21,023 bases of DNA, taken from Litorivivens sp041625495 (lineage in GTDB: Bacteria; Pseudomonadota; Gammaproteobacteria; Pseudomonadales; Spongiibacteraceae). Each line of letters opens with the position of its first letter. Positions within the stretch are counted from its first letter, which is position 1. The DNA is taken from positions 1 through 21,023 of the forward strand of contig NZ_JBFJTH010000055.1 in assembly GCF_041625495.1 (NCBI RefSeq), in the 5' to 3' direction. The translations under genes were made by a program, and so were the position numbers. Shown here piece by piece: positions 6,808 to 13,827 of this stretch. The notes beneath the pieces are model-generated. The model did no database searches. It was not told the DNA's origin and saw only the letters and a program-made list of their open reading frames with translations.

Positions 6808-7836
6808 ATGACTAGCGAGATCAGTATGAGTGGGAACAGTTATTTAAGTAAGCCGGTTCTGGTGACCGGTGCCAGTGGGTTTGTGGGTAGCCATATAGTA
6901 CGGCGACTGGTGAGCGATGGGCGCAAAGTGCGGGTGCTACTGCGCAAGACCAGCTCGCGAGCGGCGCTGGAAGGGCTGCCGGTGGAAATCCACTACGGCG
7001 ATGTGTTGGAGGCGGAAAGTCTGGTCGCTGCCATGCAGGGTTGTGGCTCGGTATTTCACAGCGTGGTTGATCCGCGTTTCTGGCTGACCGATACCACGCC
7101 ATTGTTTCGCAATAACGTAGAAGGGCTGGTTAACAGCATGGAAGCTGCCTTGAGTTGCGGTATTGAGCGTTTTGTCTTTACCAGTTCGATGGGCACTCTG
7201 GGAGTAAACCCCGATGGTCCGGTTACTGAAGATATTGAATTTAACTGGTATGACAAAGCTTCAGCCTACATTATTGCGCGATTGGAAGCTGAACAAACGC
7301 TGTTGAAATATTGCCGTGAAAAGCAGCTTCCCGGTGTGGCCTTGTGTGTGGCCAATACTTATGGTCCACACGATTATCAGCCAACGCCCCATAACGGAAT
7401 GTTATGGCAGGTAGCCAAGGGCAAGGTTGGATTTGCGATGGATGCCGGGGCTCCCAGCGTGGATATTCGCGATGTAGCTGATGCCGCCATACGTGCAGAA
7501 ACCAAGGGGGCATTGGGTGAACGCTATATCATCGCCAACGAATATATTTCCAATCGTGATTTCTACACCATTGCCACGGATCATATGGGCAACAAGCCGC
7601 CGCGAATGATTTCGCTGAAGGTGGGAATGGTTGTGGCAACAATTGCCGAGGCGATTTTCAAATTATTGCACAAAAAGGATTACTTGCTGCGTAAGGATGC
7701 GATTGTGCTGTCCGATATTTTTAAGGAAATGGATCATAGTAAAGCGACCCGCGATCTGGGGTGGAATCCGCGACCGGTGCGTGAAACCGTCATTGATGCG
7801 GTGGAATGGTTTAAACAACAAGAGGCACAGATATGA
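6808..7836 (+). CDS. NAD(P)-dependent epimerase/dehydratase or dihydroflavonol-reductase-like extended SDR
   Basis: This 342-residue extended short-chain dehydrogenase starts with a Rossmann dinucleotide site 'VLVTGASGFVGSHIVRRL' (residues 17-34). Asp65 ('YGDV') and 'FVFTSSMGTLG' (122-132) follow, matching DFR / 3-beta-HSD-type enzymes that oxidise or reduce secondary alcohols on a cytoplasmic substrate. The expected YxxxK catalytic motif aligns to 'Y154-I-I-A-R158' ahead of 'LEAEQTLL', so the lysine is arginine. The DNA reads gcg cga at that point, with no ambiguity. Two starts are possible: ATG 6808 (AGGGG directly upstream) and ATG 6826; both keep the Rossmann motif. Its stop overlaps the next start as ATGA, coupling it to the SnoaL-like protein. 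Substrate is unknown. Confidence 0.82.
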   Translation: MTSEISMSGNSYLSKPVLVTGASGFVGSHIVRRLVSDGRKVRVLLRKTSSRAALEGLPVEIHYGDVLEAESLVAAMQGCGSVFHSVVDPRFWLTDTTPLFRNNVEGLVNSMEAALSCGIERFVFTSSMGTLGVNPDGPVTEDIEFNWYDKASAYIIARLEAEQTLLKYCREKQLPGVALCVANTYGPHDYQPTPHNGMLWQVAKGKVGFAMDAGAPSVDIRDVADAAIRAETKGALGERYIIANEYISNRDFYTIATDHMGNKPPRMISLKVGMVVATIAEAIFKLLHKKDYLLRKDAIVLSDIFKEMDHSKATRDLGWNPRPVRETVIDAVEWFKQQEAQI

Positions 7837-8225
7837 GCGAGTACAGAACGATAATCGAGACATTTATGCAGGGCGTGTCTGCGGGCGTGGTCAAGGATGA
7901 CCTGCTAACGGAGGATATGACTTTTTGGAGCGTGAATTCAGGTGCATCTGACAAAGCGCGGTTTTGCGGCGGCATTGCGCTGCTGGCAAAAGCCGGCAAT
8001 TATGCGATTGAATACGACATTGTTGCGCTCACGTGCGACGGAGACCGCGCAGTGGCGGAAGTGGAATCCAGCGGAACCCTGATCAATGGTGAAACTATAG
8101 CCAACAGCCACGTGTTTATTTTTGAATTCCGCCATGGGCGTATTGCTGCGGTGAAAGAGTTCATGAATCAGTTTGTAGTAAAGGAAAAAATTGCGCCGGT
8201 TATGCATAGCTTAATGCAGGGATAG
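7833..8225 (+). CDS. SnoaL/NTF2-like protein
   Basis: This 130-residue protein fits the nuclear transport factor 2 / SnoaL-like fold: an N-terminal helix ('RTIIETFMQGV'), a 'LLTEDMTFWS' segment, and C-terminal curved strands 'RAVAEVESSGTL…NSHVFIFEFRHGRIAAVKEFMN'. The 'GRI..vkEf.d' ending is a common family feature. The fold is used by ketosteroid isomerases, polyketide cyclases, dehydratases and many proteins of unknown role, so the fold alone fixes no reaction. The ATGA overlap with the extended SDR suggests that both are made together and may act on one substrate. It ends 43 bases before the convergent LuxR gene. Confidence 0.78.
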   Translation: MSEYRTIIETFMQGVSAGVVKDDLLTEDMTFWSVNSGASDKARFCGGIALLAKAGNYAIEYDIVALTCDGDRAVAEVESSGTLINGETIANSHVFIFEFRHGRIAAVKEFMNQFVVKEKIAPVMHSLMQG

Positions 8226-8268
8226 ATAGCAGACGGTCAGCGTAGCGTGTCCTGCCTAGGATGAGGTC

Positions 8269-9423
8269 TTACCCCAGTGGTGCCACACTTTTCAGAATAA
8301 GGCTGACCAATTGAGTCTGTTGACTCACTCCTGTCTTAGAGAAAATAGATCGCAAATGCGCTCGGGCGGTATTGCGGCTGATGTGCAGATTTTTACTGGC
8401 GTCATCGAGGCTCAGGCCATTGGCCAGGGCAGTCGCCAGGCGACTTTCTGCCGGCGTGAGCCCAAACAACTGGGTAAGGGCGGCCTGGGGTGCATCCAGC
8501 CGGGCGTTGGCGTCACTAGCAAAGATAGCGACAACGGCTTCCGATTCGCTTTCACGGTGACGTTTGATGGCTAGCGGTTTTACGGTGAGGCCAAGGTGGC
8601 AATCGCCGCTTTGATCGTAGACCGGCATGGCTTGGGCGAATACGTTGTCTCCGCGCGCACGGGCCTTGAGAGCGGCTTCGATGGCCGCGCGAAGTTTCTG
8701 GGTGTCTACTGGTCGCCTCAGTGACAATTTGCCGGCATTGAGCGTAATGCCGCGGTTGGCCGCAAGCAGTCTTTCGCCCATGGGATTGGCCTCGACCAGC
8801 AGACCGTTTTCATTAATGAAGAAAGTGGCCAGCGCGAGTTGGGATACTGCTTGAGCGTACAGCTCCTTTTCACTGCTGACACTTTCCAGCCGACTGTGAA
8901 TACGCAATGCGCGCTTCAGGTGGGGGATCAGGTCGTTCAGCAAGGCGCGTTCTTCTGCACTGAAACCCGGTTCGGATTTGTTTCTGGTCAGTCGCAGACT
9001 GGCATCAATATCGCCGCCGCTGCTCAGCTCAATGCCAGCGATATGGAAGATACCGAATGGCTCCAGACTGAGCCGATAGAATTCGCTAGCCTGCAGCGCC
9101 TCCATATCCAGATGTTCTTCAAGCGTGACGGTGATGTTGTCGGGAATGTTGACGAAGGGGTCCATGCTGTAAAAATGATCACTGTAGGGGTTGTCGCCAA
9201 TTTCTCCCTCGAGCCCGGGTAGCCCATCGGTAATGATGACCCCACGATCCTGCTCATTCGGAAGTCGCAACAGCAGGACTATACCTTGGGAGTTAAGTGC
9301 TAAGCGCAAGGCCTTGAGGGATGGCGACCAGACTGGCTCGGTGAGCGGTGCCTCGTAGATAGCTTCGATAAGGTCGTGTTCGCGTTTATTCATACCAGGA
9401 TCTGCATGGTCAGTGTGATCCAT
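8269..9423 (-). CDS. LuxR-family transcriptional regulator with PAS-like sensor region
   Basis: This 384-residue protein has a C-terminal LuxR/GerE helix-turn-helix: 'LTPAESRLATALANGLSLDDASKNLHISRNTARAHLRSIFSKTGV' is a clear match, with the TPAE…A..L.IS..T...HL..I..K pattern. The middle part ('AQAVSQLALATFFINENGLLVEANPMGERLL', about residues 208-238) looks PAS-like. The first 190 residues resemble no autoinducer-binding domain. The open frame continues upstream to 9708 over the divergent SDR, but that extension is a shadow. ATG at 9423 (MDHTDHADPG…) or the inner ATG at 9393 (MNKREHD…) is likelier; neither has a strong ribosome site. It is divergent from the SDR at 9533, so it probably controls that SDR-esterase-HSD group. 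Such regulators recur near steroid and terpenoid catabolic genes. The ligand is unknown. Confidence 0.85.
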   Translation of the reverse strand: MDHTDHADPGMNKREHDLIEAIYEAPLTEPVWSPSLKALRLALNSQGIVLLLRLPNEQDRGVIITDGLPGLEGEIGDNPYSDHFYSMDPFVNIPDNITVTLEEHLDMEALQASEFYRLSLEPFGIFHIAGIELSSGGDIDASLRLTRNKSEPGFSAEERALLNDLIPHLKRALRIHSRLESVSSEKELYAQAVSQLALATFFINENGLLVEANPMGERLLAANRGITLNAGKLSLRRPVDTQKLRAAIEAALKARARGDNVFAQAMPVYDQSGDCHLGLTVKPLAIKRHRESESEAVVAIFASDANARLDAPQAALTQLFGLTPAESRLATALANGLSLDDASKNLHISRNTARAHLRSIFSKTGVSQQTQLVSLILKSVAPLG

Positions 9424-9532
9424 GCTACAAGAAACGACAGGGCTTGTAATCGCGGCTGCTAGTCCGGGTAGACGATGCGTATTTTGCGAGCTTCTGGGAT
9501 AAGGGTAGACATCGAACAGGCGGAGCAGTGTT
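9424..9532. promoter_or_regulatory. LuxR/SDR divergent promoter region with direct repeat
   Basis: These 109 bases lie between the LuxR start (minus strand) and the SDR start (plus strand) and must hold both promoters. The 8-mer GGGTAGAC occurs twice in the same orientation, at 9466-9473 and 9503-9510, 37 bases apart (about 3.5 helical turns). It could be a regulator half-site, but two copies of an 8-mer may be chance. CGGAG near 9521-9525 is the SDR ribosome site. No confident -10/-35 pair was found. Confidence 0.3.
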
Positions 9533-10357
9533 ATGCAGGCATTTGAAAACAAGGTAGCGGTGATTACGGGTGCGGGCAGTGGCATCGGAGAAGGCCTGGC
9601 GCATCGTTGTGCGCAGGAGGGGATGCGGCTGGTGCTGGCTGATATAAATGCGCAACGTCTCGAAGCCTTGGCCGGGGCGCTTGCGACCGAGACCGTGGTA
9701 CAAGTCACCGATGTGTCGCACGCGGATGCAGTGGAAGCACTCGCGGCACTGGCCTACGACCATTTTGGGCAGGTTGACCTGCTGTTCAATAACGCAGGTG
9801 TGTTGATCGGAGGTGCCAGCTGGGAAGTGCCACTCAAGGACTGGCGCTGGATTCTGGATATCAATCTGATGGGCGTGGTGCACGGTATTCAGGCCTTCGT
9901 TCCGCGCATGCTGGCGCAGGGCACGCCGGCTCATATCGTCAACACCTCATCGCTGGCGGGCCTGCTGGCGGCGCCGTTGATGGGGCCCTACACGGTAGGC
10001 AAGCAGGCGGTATTGGCACTGACGGAAACTCTCCACTACGAGCTTGCGGAAACCCCCATTGGGGTGTCGGTACTGTGTCCGGGGCCGATTGCCACCGCCA
10101 TCGCAGGATCGGGTGGAGATCGTCAATCGCAGGTGCAGCAAAGCGAAGGGCAGAAACAGCTAATGCAGTTTCTGAACGATGGTATTCGCCAGGGAATGTC
10201 ACCGGCGGATTGTGCGTCGCTGGTTTTTGACGCCATTGGCAAGGACCAGTTCTGGATTTTTACCCACGAGGATTTCAAGCCCGAGTATCAGTCTCGTATC
10301 GACGATATTCTGAACAATCGTAACCCCGTCTATACGCAGTATACCGTCGGTGATTGA
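9533..10357 (+). CDS. Short-chain dehydrogenase/reductase (classical SDR)
   Basis: This 274-residue classical SDR has the cofactor loop 'TGAGSGIG' at residues 12-19, 'NNAG' at 85-88, Asn110, Ser138/139 in 'NTSS', and the catalytic Tyr152/Lys156 in 'YTVGK'. Asp at the end of beta-strand 2 ('LVLADIN') suggests NAD(H) preference. The family oxidises or reduces hydroxyl/keto groups in the cytoplasm. The C-terminal 'GMSPADCASLVFDAIGKDQFWIFTH' matches a subfamily of SDRs often seen in steroid and fatty alcohol catabolic loci. ATG 9533 has CGGAG 8 bases upstream. It is the first gene of a probable SDR-esterase-HSD group divergent from the LuxR gene, although 127 bases with hairpins separate it from the esterase. 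Confidence 0.87.
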   Translation: MQAFENKVAVITGAGSGIGEGLAHRCAQEGMRLVLADINAQRLEALAGALATETVVQVTDVSHADAVEALAALAYDHFGQVDLLFNNAGVLIGGASWEVPLKDWRWILDINLMGVVHGIQAFVPRMLAQGTPAHIVNTSSLAGLLAAPLMGPYTVGKQAVLALTETLHYELAETPIGVSVLCPGPIATAIAGSGGDRQSQVQQSEGQKQLMQFLNDGIRQGMSPADCASLVFDAIGKDQFWIFTHEDFKPEYQSRIDDILNNRNPVYTQYTVGD

Positions 10358-10381
10358 GACGGGCTTACACTATAGCGTATT

Positions 10382-10430
10382 GCCACCGTGCTAGACTGCC
10401 GGTGGCGCGGTTTGTTGCCCGCTGAGGCAA
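10382..10430. terminator. Two tandem hairpins after the SDR, weak terminator candidates
   Basis: Twenty-four bases after the SDR stop is a perfect 7-bp inverted repeat GCCACCG (10382-10388) / CGGTGGC (10400-10406) with an 11-base loop, followed by GCGGTTTGTT. A second small inverted repeat TTGCC (10415-10419) / GGCAA (10426-10430) comes at once. The T-run is short, so termination would be inefficient. The pair could be an internal processing or partial-termination site between the SDR and esterase genes. Confidence 0.3.
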
Positions 10431-10484
10431 TCAACTGGCCTTTGCGACTCGCCCTGAACCAGAATGATAAACACAGGAGCAACC

Positions 10485-11396
10485 ATGGCTGTCAGCCCAG
10501 AATTAACCGAAATTCTTGCGTTTATGGATGCGGTCGGTAAGCCGGATCTTGCGCAGGTAACGCCAGCAGACTTCCGCGAGAGCTTTGCCTTTCCGCCGCC
10601 AGAACAGGCTCACCCCGTGGCGAGGGTGGAAAACAAAATGATCACAGGGCCTGCCGGCGAGCTGCCGATACGCATCTACACCCCCCAAGGTGATGGCCCC
10701 TTCCCGGTGCTGGTTTATTTTCATGGTGGTGGCTTTGTGATCTGCGATCTGGATTCTCACGATGACCAGTGTCGCAAAATGTGCGATGCGATGCGTACGG
10801 TTGTCGTATCGGTAGACTACCGTCTTGCGCCGGAAGCTAAATTTCCGGCCGCACCGCAGGACTGTTTCGCCGCTACCCGCTGGTGTGCCGCTAATCAGAG
10901 TATGCTGCAGGGCAATGGTCGACTGACTATCGGTGGTGACAGCGCAGGTGGTTGTCTGGCGGCCGCAGTGAGTTTAATGGCAAAAGCCGAGGGCGGTCCG
11001 ACAATAGATCACCAGTTTTTGATTTATCCGGTGACCAATTGCGCCTTTGATACACCATCCTATCAAGAGTTTTCGGAAGGCTACTTTCTTGAGCGGGAGA
11101 CCATGCGCTGGTTTTGGCGTCACTACCTGGCCAGTGAAGAAGATGCCAGTAATCCGCTGGCTTCGCCGCTGTTGGCGCCCGATCTAAGCGGATTGCCTGC
11201 AGCCACTGTCATCACAGCGGGGTACGATCCGCTGCGTGATGAAGGCAGAGCCTATGCCGATAAGCTGGCAGCAGCTGGGGTTCCGGTTAGTTACCATTGT
11301 TTCGACGATATGGTTCACGGCTACCTAGGTTTTCCTGTGCCTCTGACGGCAAGCGCTGAAACCTATCAATTACTTGCACAACAACAATCCAGATAA
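10485..11396 (+). CDS. Alpha/beta hydrolase, hormone-sensitive lipase-like esterase
   Basis: This 303-residue alpha/beta hydrolase belongs to the HSL family (alpha/beta hydrolase fold-3). It shows the oxyanion motif 'HGGG' at residues 80-83, nucleophile elbow 'GDSAGG' with Ser153, acid Asp248 in 'AGYDPLRDEG', and base His278 in 'DDMVHGYLGF'. Such enzymes cleave short-chain esters and some bulky ester or lactone substrates in the cytoplasm; there is no signal peptide. The ATG at 10485 is chosen over ATG 10464 because AGGAG at 10475-10479 sits 5 bases before it, which makes a much better start. Twelve bases separate it from the next SDR, so the two are surely co-transcribed. Its substrate may be an ester intermediate of the same pathway (inference). 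Confidence 0.9.
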   Translation: MAVSPELTEILAFMDAVGKPDLAQVTPADFRESFAFPPPEQAHPVARVENKMITGPAGELPIRIYTPQGDGPFPVLVYFHGGGFVICDLDSHDDQCRKMCDAMRTVVVSVDYRLAPEAKFPAAPQDCFAATRWCAANQSMLQGNGRLTIGGDSAGGCLAAAVSLMAKAEGGPTIDHQFLIYPVTNCAFDTPSYQEFSEGYFLERETMRWFWRHYLASEEDASNPLASPLLAPDLSGLPAATVITAGYDPLRDEGRAYADKLAAAGVPVSYHCFDDMVHGYLGFPVPLTASAETYQLLAQQQSR

Positions 11397-11408
11397 AGGG
11401 AACACACG

Positions 11409-12170
11409 ATGGGTATCTATGCCATGACAGGTGGCGCCACCGGTATCGGCGCCGCAATCAAAAATCAATTGCGCAGTGAGGGGCACACAGTCGTTGTAGT
11501 GGATATTAAAGATGCAGATATCATCGCAGATCTGTCGACGGCAGAAGGGCGTCAGGCAGCAGTGGATGGTATTCGCGCAGCGGCCCCGGATGGTCTCGAT
11601 GGGTTTGTGCCTTGCGCAGGTCTCGGGCCGGCAGCGCGGCCTTTTTCGTTGATCACCCGGGTTAATTTTTTTGGCGCGGTAGCCACTACTGAGGGGGTGC
11701 GCGATCTGCTGGTGAAGCGCAGAGGCAGTATCGTGATGATTTCATCCAATTCGGCGCCTATGTTGCCAGACGATGAATACACAGAGCTGTTGCTTGCTGG
11801 TGACGAAGCTGCCGCCTGCACTTTTATTGATCAAAAAGATGCCAACCATGCTTACGCCGGTGGTAAGCGGGCATTGAGTCAGTGGATGCGGCAGAACGCT
11901 GCCGAGTATGCTGCTCAGGGGGTTCGTCTGAATGCTGTGGCGCCGGGAATAACCCAGACTCCCCTGGTGGACGCTTCCCACAAAGACCCCGAAGTGGGGC
12001 AGGCAATGAAAGACTTTGCGGCCACCGTGCCCATTGGTCGTGTGGGTGAGCCCACGGATATTGCACAGGCGGTGTGTTTTCTGCTGAGTGACAAGGCTAG
12101 CTTTGTGGCCGGCTCCGTTGTATTTGTCGACGGCGGCCACGACGCCATGTTGCGGCCCATGCAGTTCTAA
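11409..12170 (+). CDS. 3-alpha-hydroxysteroid dehydrogenase-like SDR
   Basis: This 253-residue SDR has 'TGGATGIG' at residues 7-14, Asn86 in 'RVNFFGA', Ser112/113 ('ISS'), and Tyr149/Lys153 in 'HAYAGGK'. From memory it resembles Comamonas testosteroni 3-alpha-HSD/carbonyl reductase in many blocks: 'IADLSTAEGR', 'GLDGFVPCAGLGP', 'LAGDEAA', 'AYAGGK', 'VRLNAVAPG', and the terminal 'DGGHDAMLRPMQF' against 'DGGIDAVMRPTQF'. That enzyme interconverts 3-alpha-hydroxy and 3-keto steroids with NAD(H). The short form, with little sequence after strand 6, also matches. AAGGGA at 11396-11401 is the ribosome site. No other steroid gene was recognised with certainty in this window, so a carbonyl reductase on another cyclic substrate is the main alternative. 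Confidence 0.8.
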   Translation: MGIYAMTGGATGIGAAIKNQLRSEGHTVVVVDIKDADIIADLSTAEGRQAAVDGIRAAAPDGLDGFVPCAGLGPAARPFSLITRVNFFGAVATTEGVRDLLVKRRGSIVMISSNSAPMLPDDEYTELLLAGDEAAACTFIDQKDANHAYAGGKRALSQWMRQNAAEYAAQGVRLNAVAPGITQTPLVDASHKDPEVGQAMKDFAATVPIGRVGEPTDIAQAVCFLLSDKASFVAGSVVFVDGGHDAMLRPMQF

Positions 12171-12236
12171 GCTCTTCATCGGCAGCGATATTTCGCGTAG
12201 TCTCCCGGCTTTGTGCACACGGATGCCGAGTTACGC

Positions 12237-13112
12237 ATGTTCGCTACGATTACACCGGTCATCGTTCCCATCGTTGCCTGCATAGTGTTGGGTATCTGGT
12301 GGGGGCGCAGCCAGCCCAGTTTCCCTAACGGTTTTGTCGGCGACCTGGTCATGAAGATCGGGGCGCCGGCGTTGATTATTGGCACCCTGGGTGCCACCGA
12401 TTTGGCTTTCTCTGCTTTGCTGGAAGTGGCGCTCGCGGCCTTGGTGCTGATGTTGATCACTGCCATTCTTGCAGTGCTGGTATGCACGATATGTGGCTGG
12501 CCGGTGCGCGATATTGGTGTGCCGCTGGTGGCGGGCAACTCCGGGAATATGGGCTTGCCCCTGTGCCTGTTTGCGTTTGGGCCAGAAGGTCTCGCGTTAT
12601 CGCTGGGCGTATTTGTTTTGTTCAGCCTTATCCATTTTTCATTGGGAACGGCGATTCTTACCGCCTCAGTGCCAGGAAGAGCTCTACTGCGCTCGCCGCT
12701 GATCTGGTCGGGATTGCTGGCCATCGTGTTAATAGCGTTTGAAGTGGAATTTTCAACCACGGTGGGTAATACCCTGAATTTGCTTGGTGGTATGGCAATA
12801 CCATTGATGCTGCTGACGCTCGGGGTGTCTCTGGTGGAACTGAAGTTACGTGATGCGGCCACGGCTCTGGCGATGGGGGCCGCCCGGATTGGCGTTTCCC
12901 TTACCGCCGGTGTCATCACGGTAATGGTGCTGGAGTTGGAGGGTGTGCTGCGCGGTGTGATCCTGTTGCAGGCGGCGACACCGGCAGCTGTCTTCAATTA
13001 TCTGCTGGCCCAGCAGTACCGGCGCAGCCCGGAAGCGGTAGCGGGGCTGGTGATGGCATCAACGGTTATCAGTTTTGCGACAATACCGTTGGTGGTTGGG
13101 TTTCTATTGTGA
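12237..13112 (+). CDS. AEC-family permease (auxin efflux carrier-like)
   Basis: This 291-residue membrane protein has about ten hydrophobic segments of 18-22 residues. The family pattern shows in 'VLGIWWGR…FPNGFVGDLVMKIGAPALI', 'GNSGNMGLPLCLFAFG', and 'AATPAAVFNYLLAQQY'. AEC permeases export or exchange organic anions such as malate or carboxylates across the inner membrane. The frame opens earlier (12213), but ATG 12237 with an AG-rich CCGAG upstream is preferred. It follows the HSD-like gene after 66 bases with no strong terminator, so joint transcription is possible. A substrate link to the upstream catabolic genes is only inferred from position. It ends 73 bases before the convergent DUF3806 gene. 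Confidence 0.85.
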   Translation: MFATITPVIVPIVACIVLGIWWGRSQPSFPNGFVGDLVMKIGAPALIIGTLGATDLAFSALLEVALAALVLMLITAILAVLVCTICGWPVRDIGVPLVAGNSGNMGLPLCLFAFGPEGLALSLGVFVLFSLIHFSLGTAILTASVPGRALLRSPLIWSGLLAIVLIAFEVEFSTTVGNTLNLLGGMAIPLMLLTLGVSLVELKLRDAATALAMGAARIGVSLTAGVITVMVLELEGVLRGVILLQAATPAAVFNYLLAQQYRRSPEAVAGLVMASTVISFATIPLVVGFLL

Positions 13113-13117
13113 TTCAG

Positions 13118-13137
13118 CGGCAGCCCATTGGGTGCCG
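13118..13137. terminator. Weak hairpin after AEC permease
   Basis: Between the convergent permease and DUF3806 genes lies CGGCA-g-CCC (13118-13126) and GGGTGCCG (13130-13137), a stem of 8 pairs with one bulged G and a 3-base loop. No T-run follows on either strand, so it is a weak bidirectional terminator at best. Confidence 0.3.
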
Positions 13138-13185
13138 TAGCGCCAGCAGGCAGCGCACGCTTTAGATGAGGCAGTAGAAAGCGAC

Positions 13186-13671
13186 TTAATAAAAGCCGCG
13201 CTTATCCTGGATTTCATCCACAATCTTTGCCGCGTTGTCATAGACCGTTGCTACCTTTACGTCCACCCCTGCTTCAACTCGGCGAGAGATCATCGTAATC
13301 GGAAACACAAACTCCCGTTTGCCAGGGATTTCCAGCGCGCGGCTACGACCGAGGTTGTCGAGGTAGATCGTCCAGTACAAGCCCTTTTCCTTGCGCAGAA
13401 TCTCACCCAGGATCATTCCCATGCCCTGAAGCTTCGCGGTTTCGTCCGGTTTGACGAGCTTGCGGTCAAGCAGGGCCTGCAAAACAGTCAGATCATTGTA
13501 TTTGTTGCCGTTGAACTGGCGGCCCAGCTCCAGGCGGGCGATGTCTTCGAGCGCACCAATTTGGGTTTCCATGTAGCGCCGATCCATCTCTGAGGGTGCT
13601 TCTGTACGGAAATTCTCACCTGTCGCAAGGGCAGGCAGCAGTGCCAGCATCAAACTCATTAACAGTCGCAT
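13186..13671 (-). CDS. DUF3806 family exported protein
   Basis: This 161-residue protein starts with a signal-peptide-like stretch (residues 1-18, MRLLMSLMLALLPALATG) that suggests periplasmic export. The rest matches the DUF3806 pattern: 'EMDRRYMETQIGALEDIARLELGRQFNG', 'NDLTVLQALLDRKLV', 'LQGMGMILGEIL', 'YWTIYLDNLGRSRALE', and 'VFPITMISRRVEAG'. Function is unknown. An excellent AAGGAGGT (complement of 13677-13684) sits a few bases before ATG 13671. It is divergent from dapA with 156 bases between starts, an arrangement that recurs near dapA in Pseudomonas-like genomes as far as I recall. It was identified by pattern memory, not by search. Confidence 0.78.
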   Translation of the reverse strand: MRLLMSLMLALLPALATGENFRTEAPSEMDRRYMETQIGALEDIARLELGRQFNGNKYNDLTVLQALLDRKLVKPDETAKLQGMGMILGEILRKEKGLYWTIYLDNLGRSRALEIPGKREFVFPITMISRRVEAGVDVKVATVYDNAAKIVDEIQDKRGFY

Positions 13672-13827
13672 GGTAGACCTCCTTACTACATACCTTTGCG
13701 TTAGACCGGATTTTAGGCGCAGAGTTTAGGCGATGCCAGTAAATCCGGGCTATGCGCGCAAAAGTCGCTTGAGCTTGGGCAGACCCGCCATTACCATTAG
13801 CGCCTTGCTTGATTTGGGAGATGTTAC

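Noticed and set aside
8226..8268. Terminator between the SnoaL-like and LuxR genes
   Set aside because: The 43-base convergent gap shows only a short TCCT/AGGA repeat with no stable stem or T-run.
9424..9708. 95-residue N-terminal extension of the LuxR regulator
   Set aside because: It would overlap the 5' end of the divergent SDR and its promoter. The extension is low in family likeness; ATG 9423 or 9393 is a more natural start.
12176..12997. Long open frame (273 codons) on the minus strand opposite the AEC permease
   Set aside because: It lies fully antisense to a permease with clear membrane helices and family motifs. Its translation is Ser/Thr/Pro/Asn-rich with no recognisable domain, as expected for a shadow of hydrophobic GC-rich codons.
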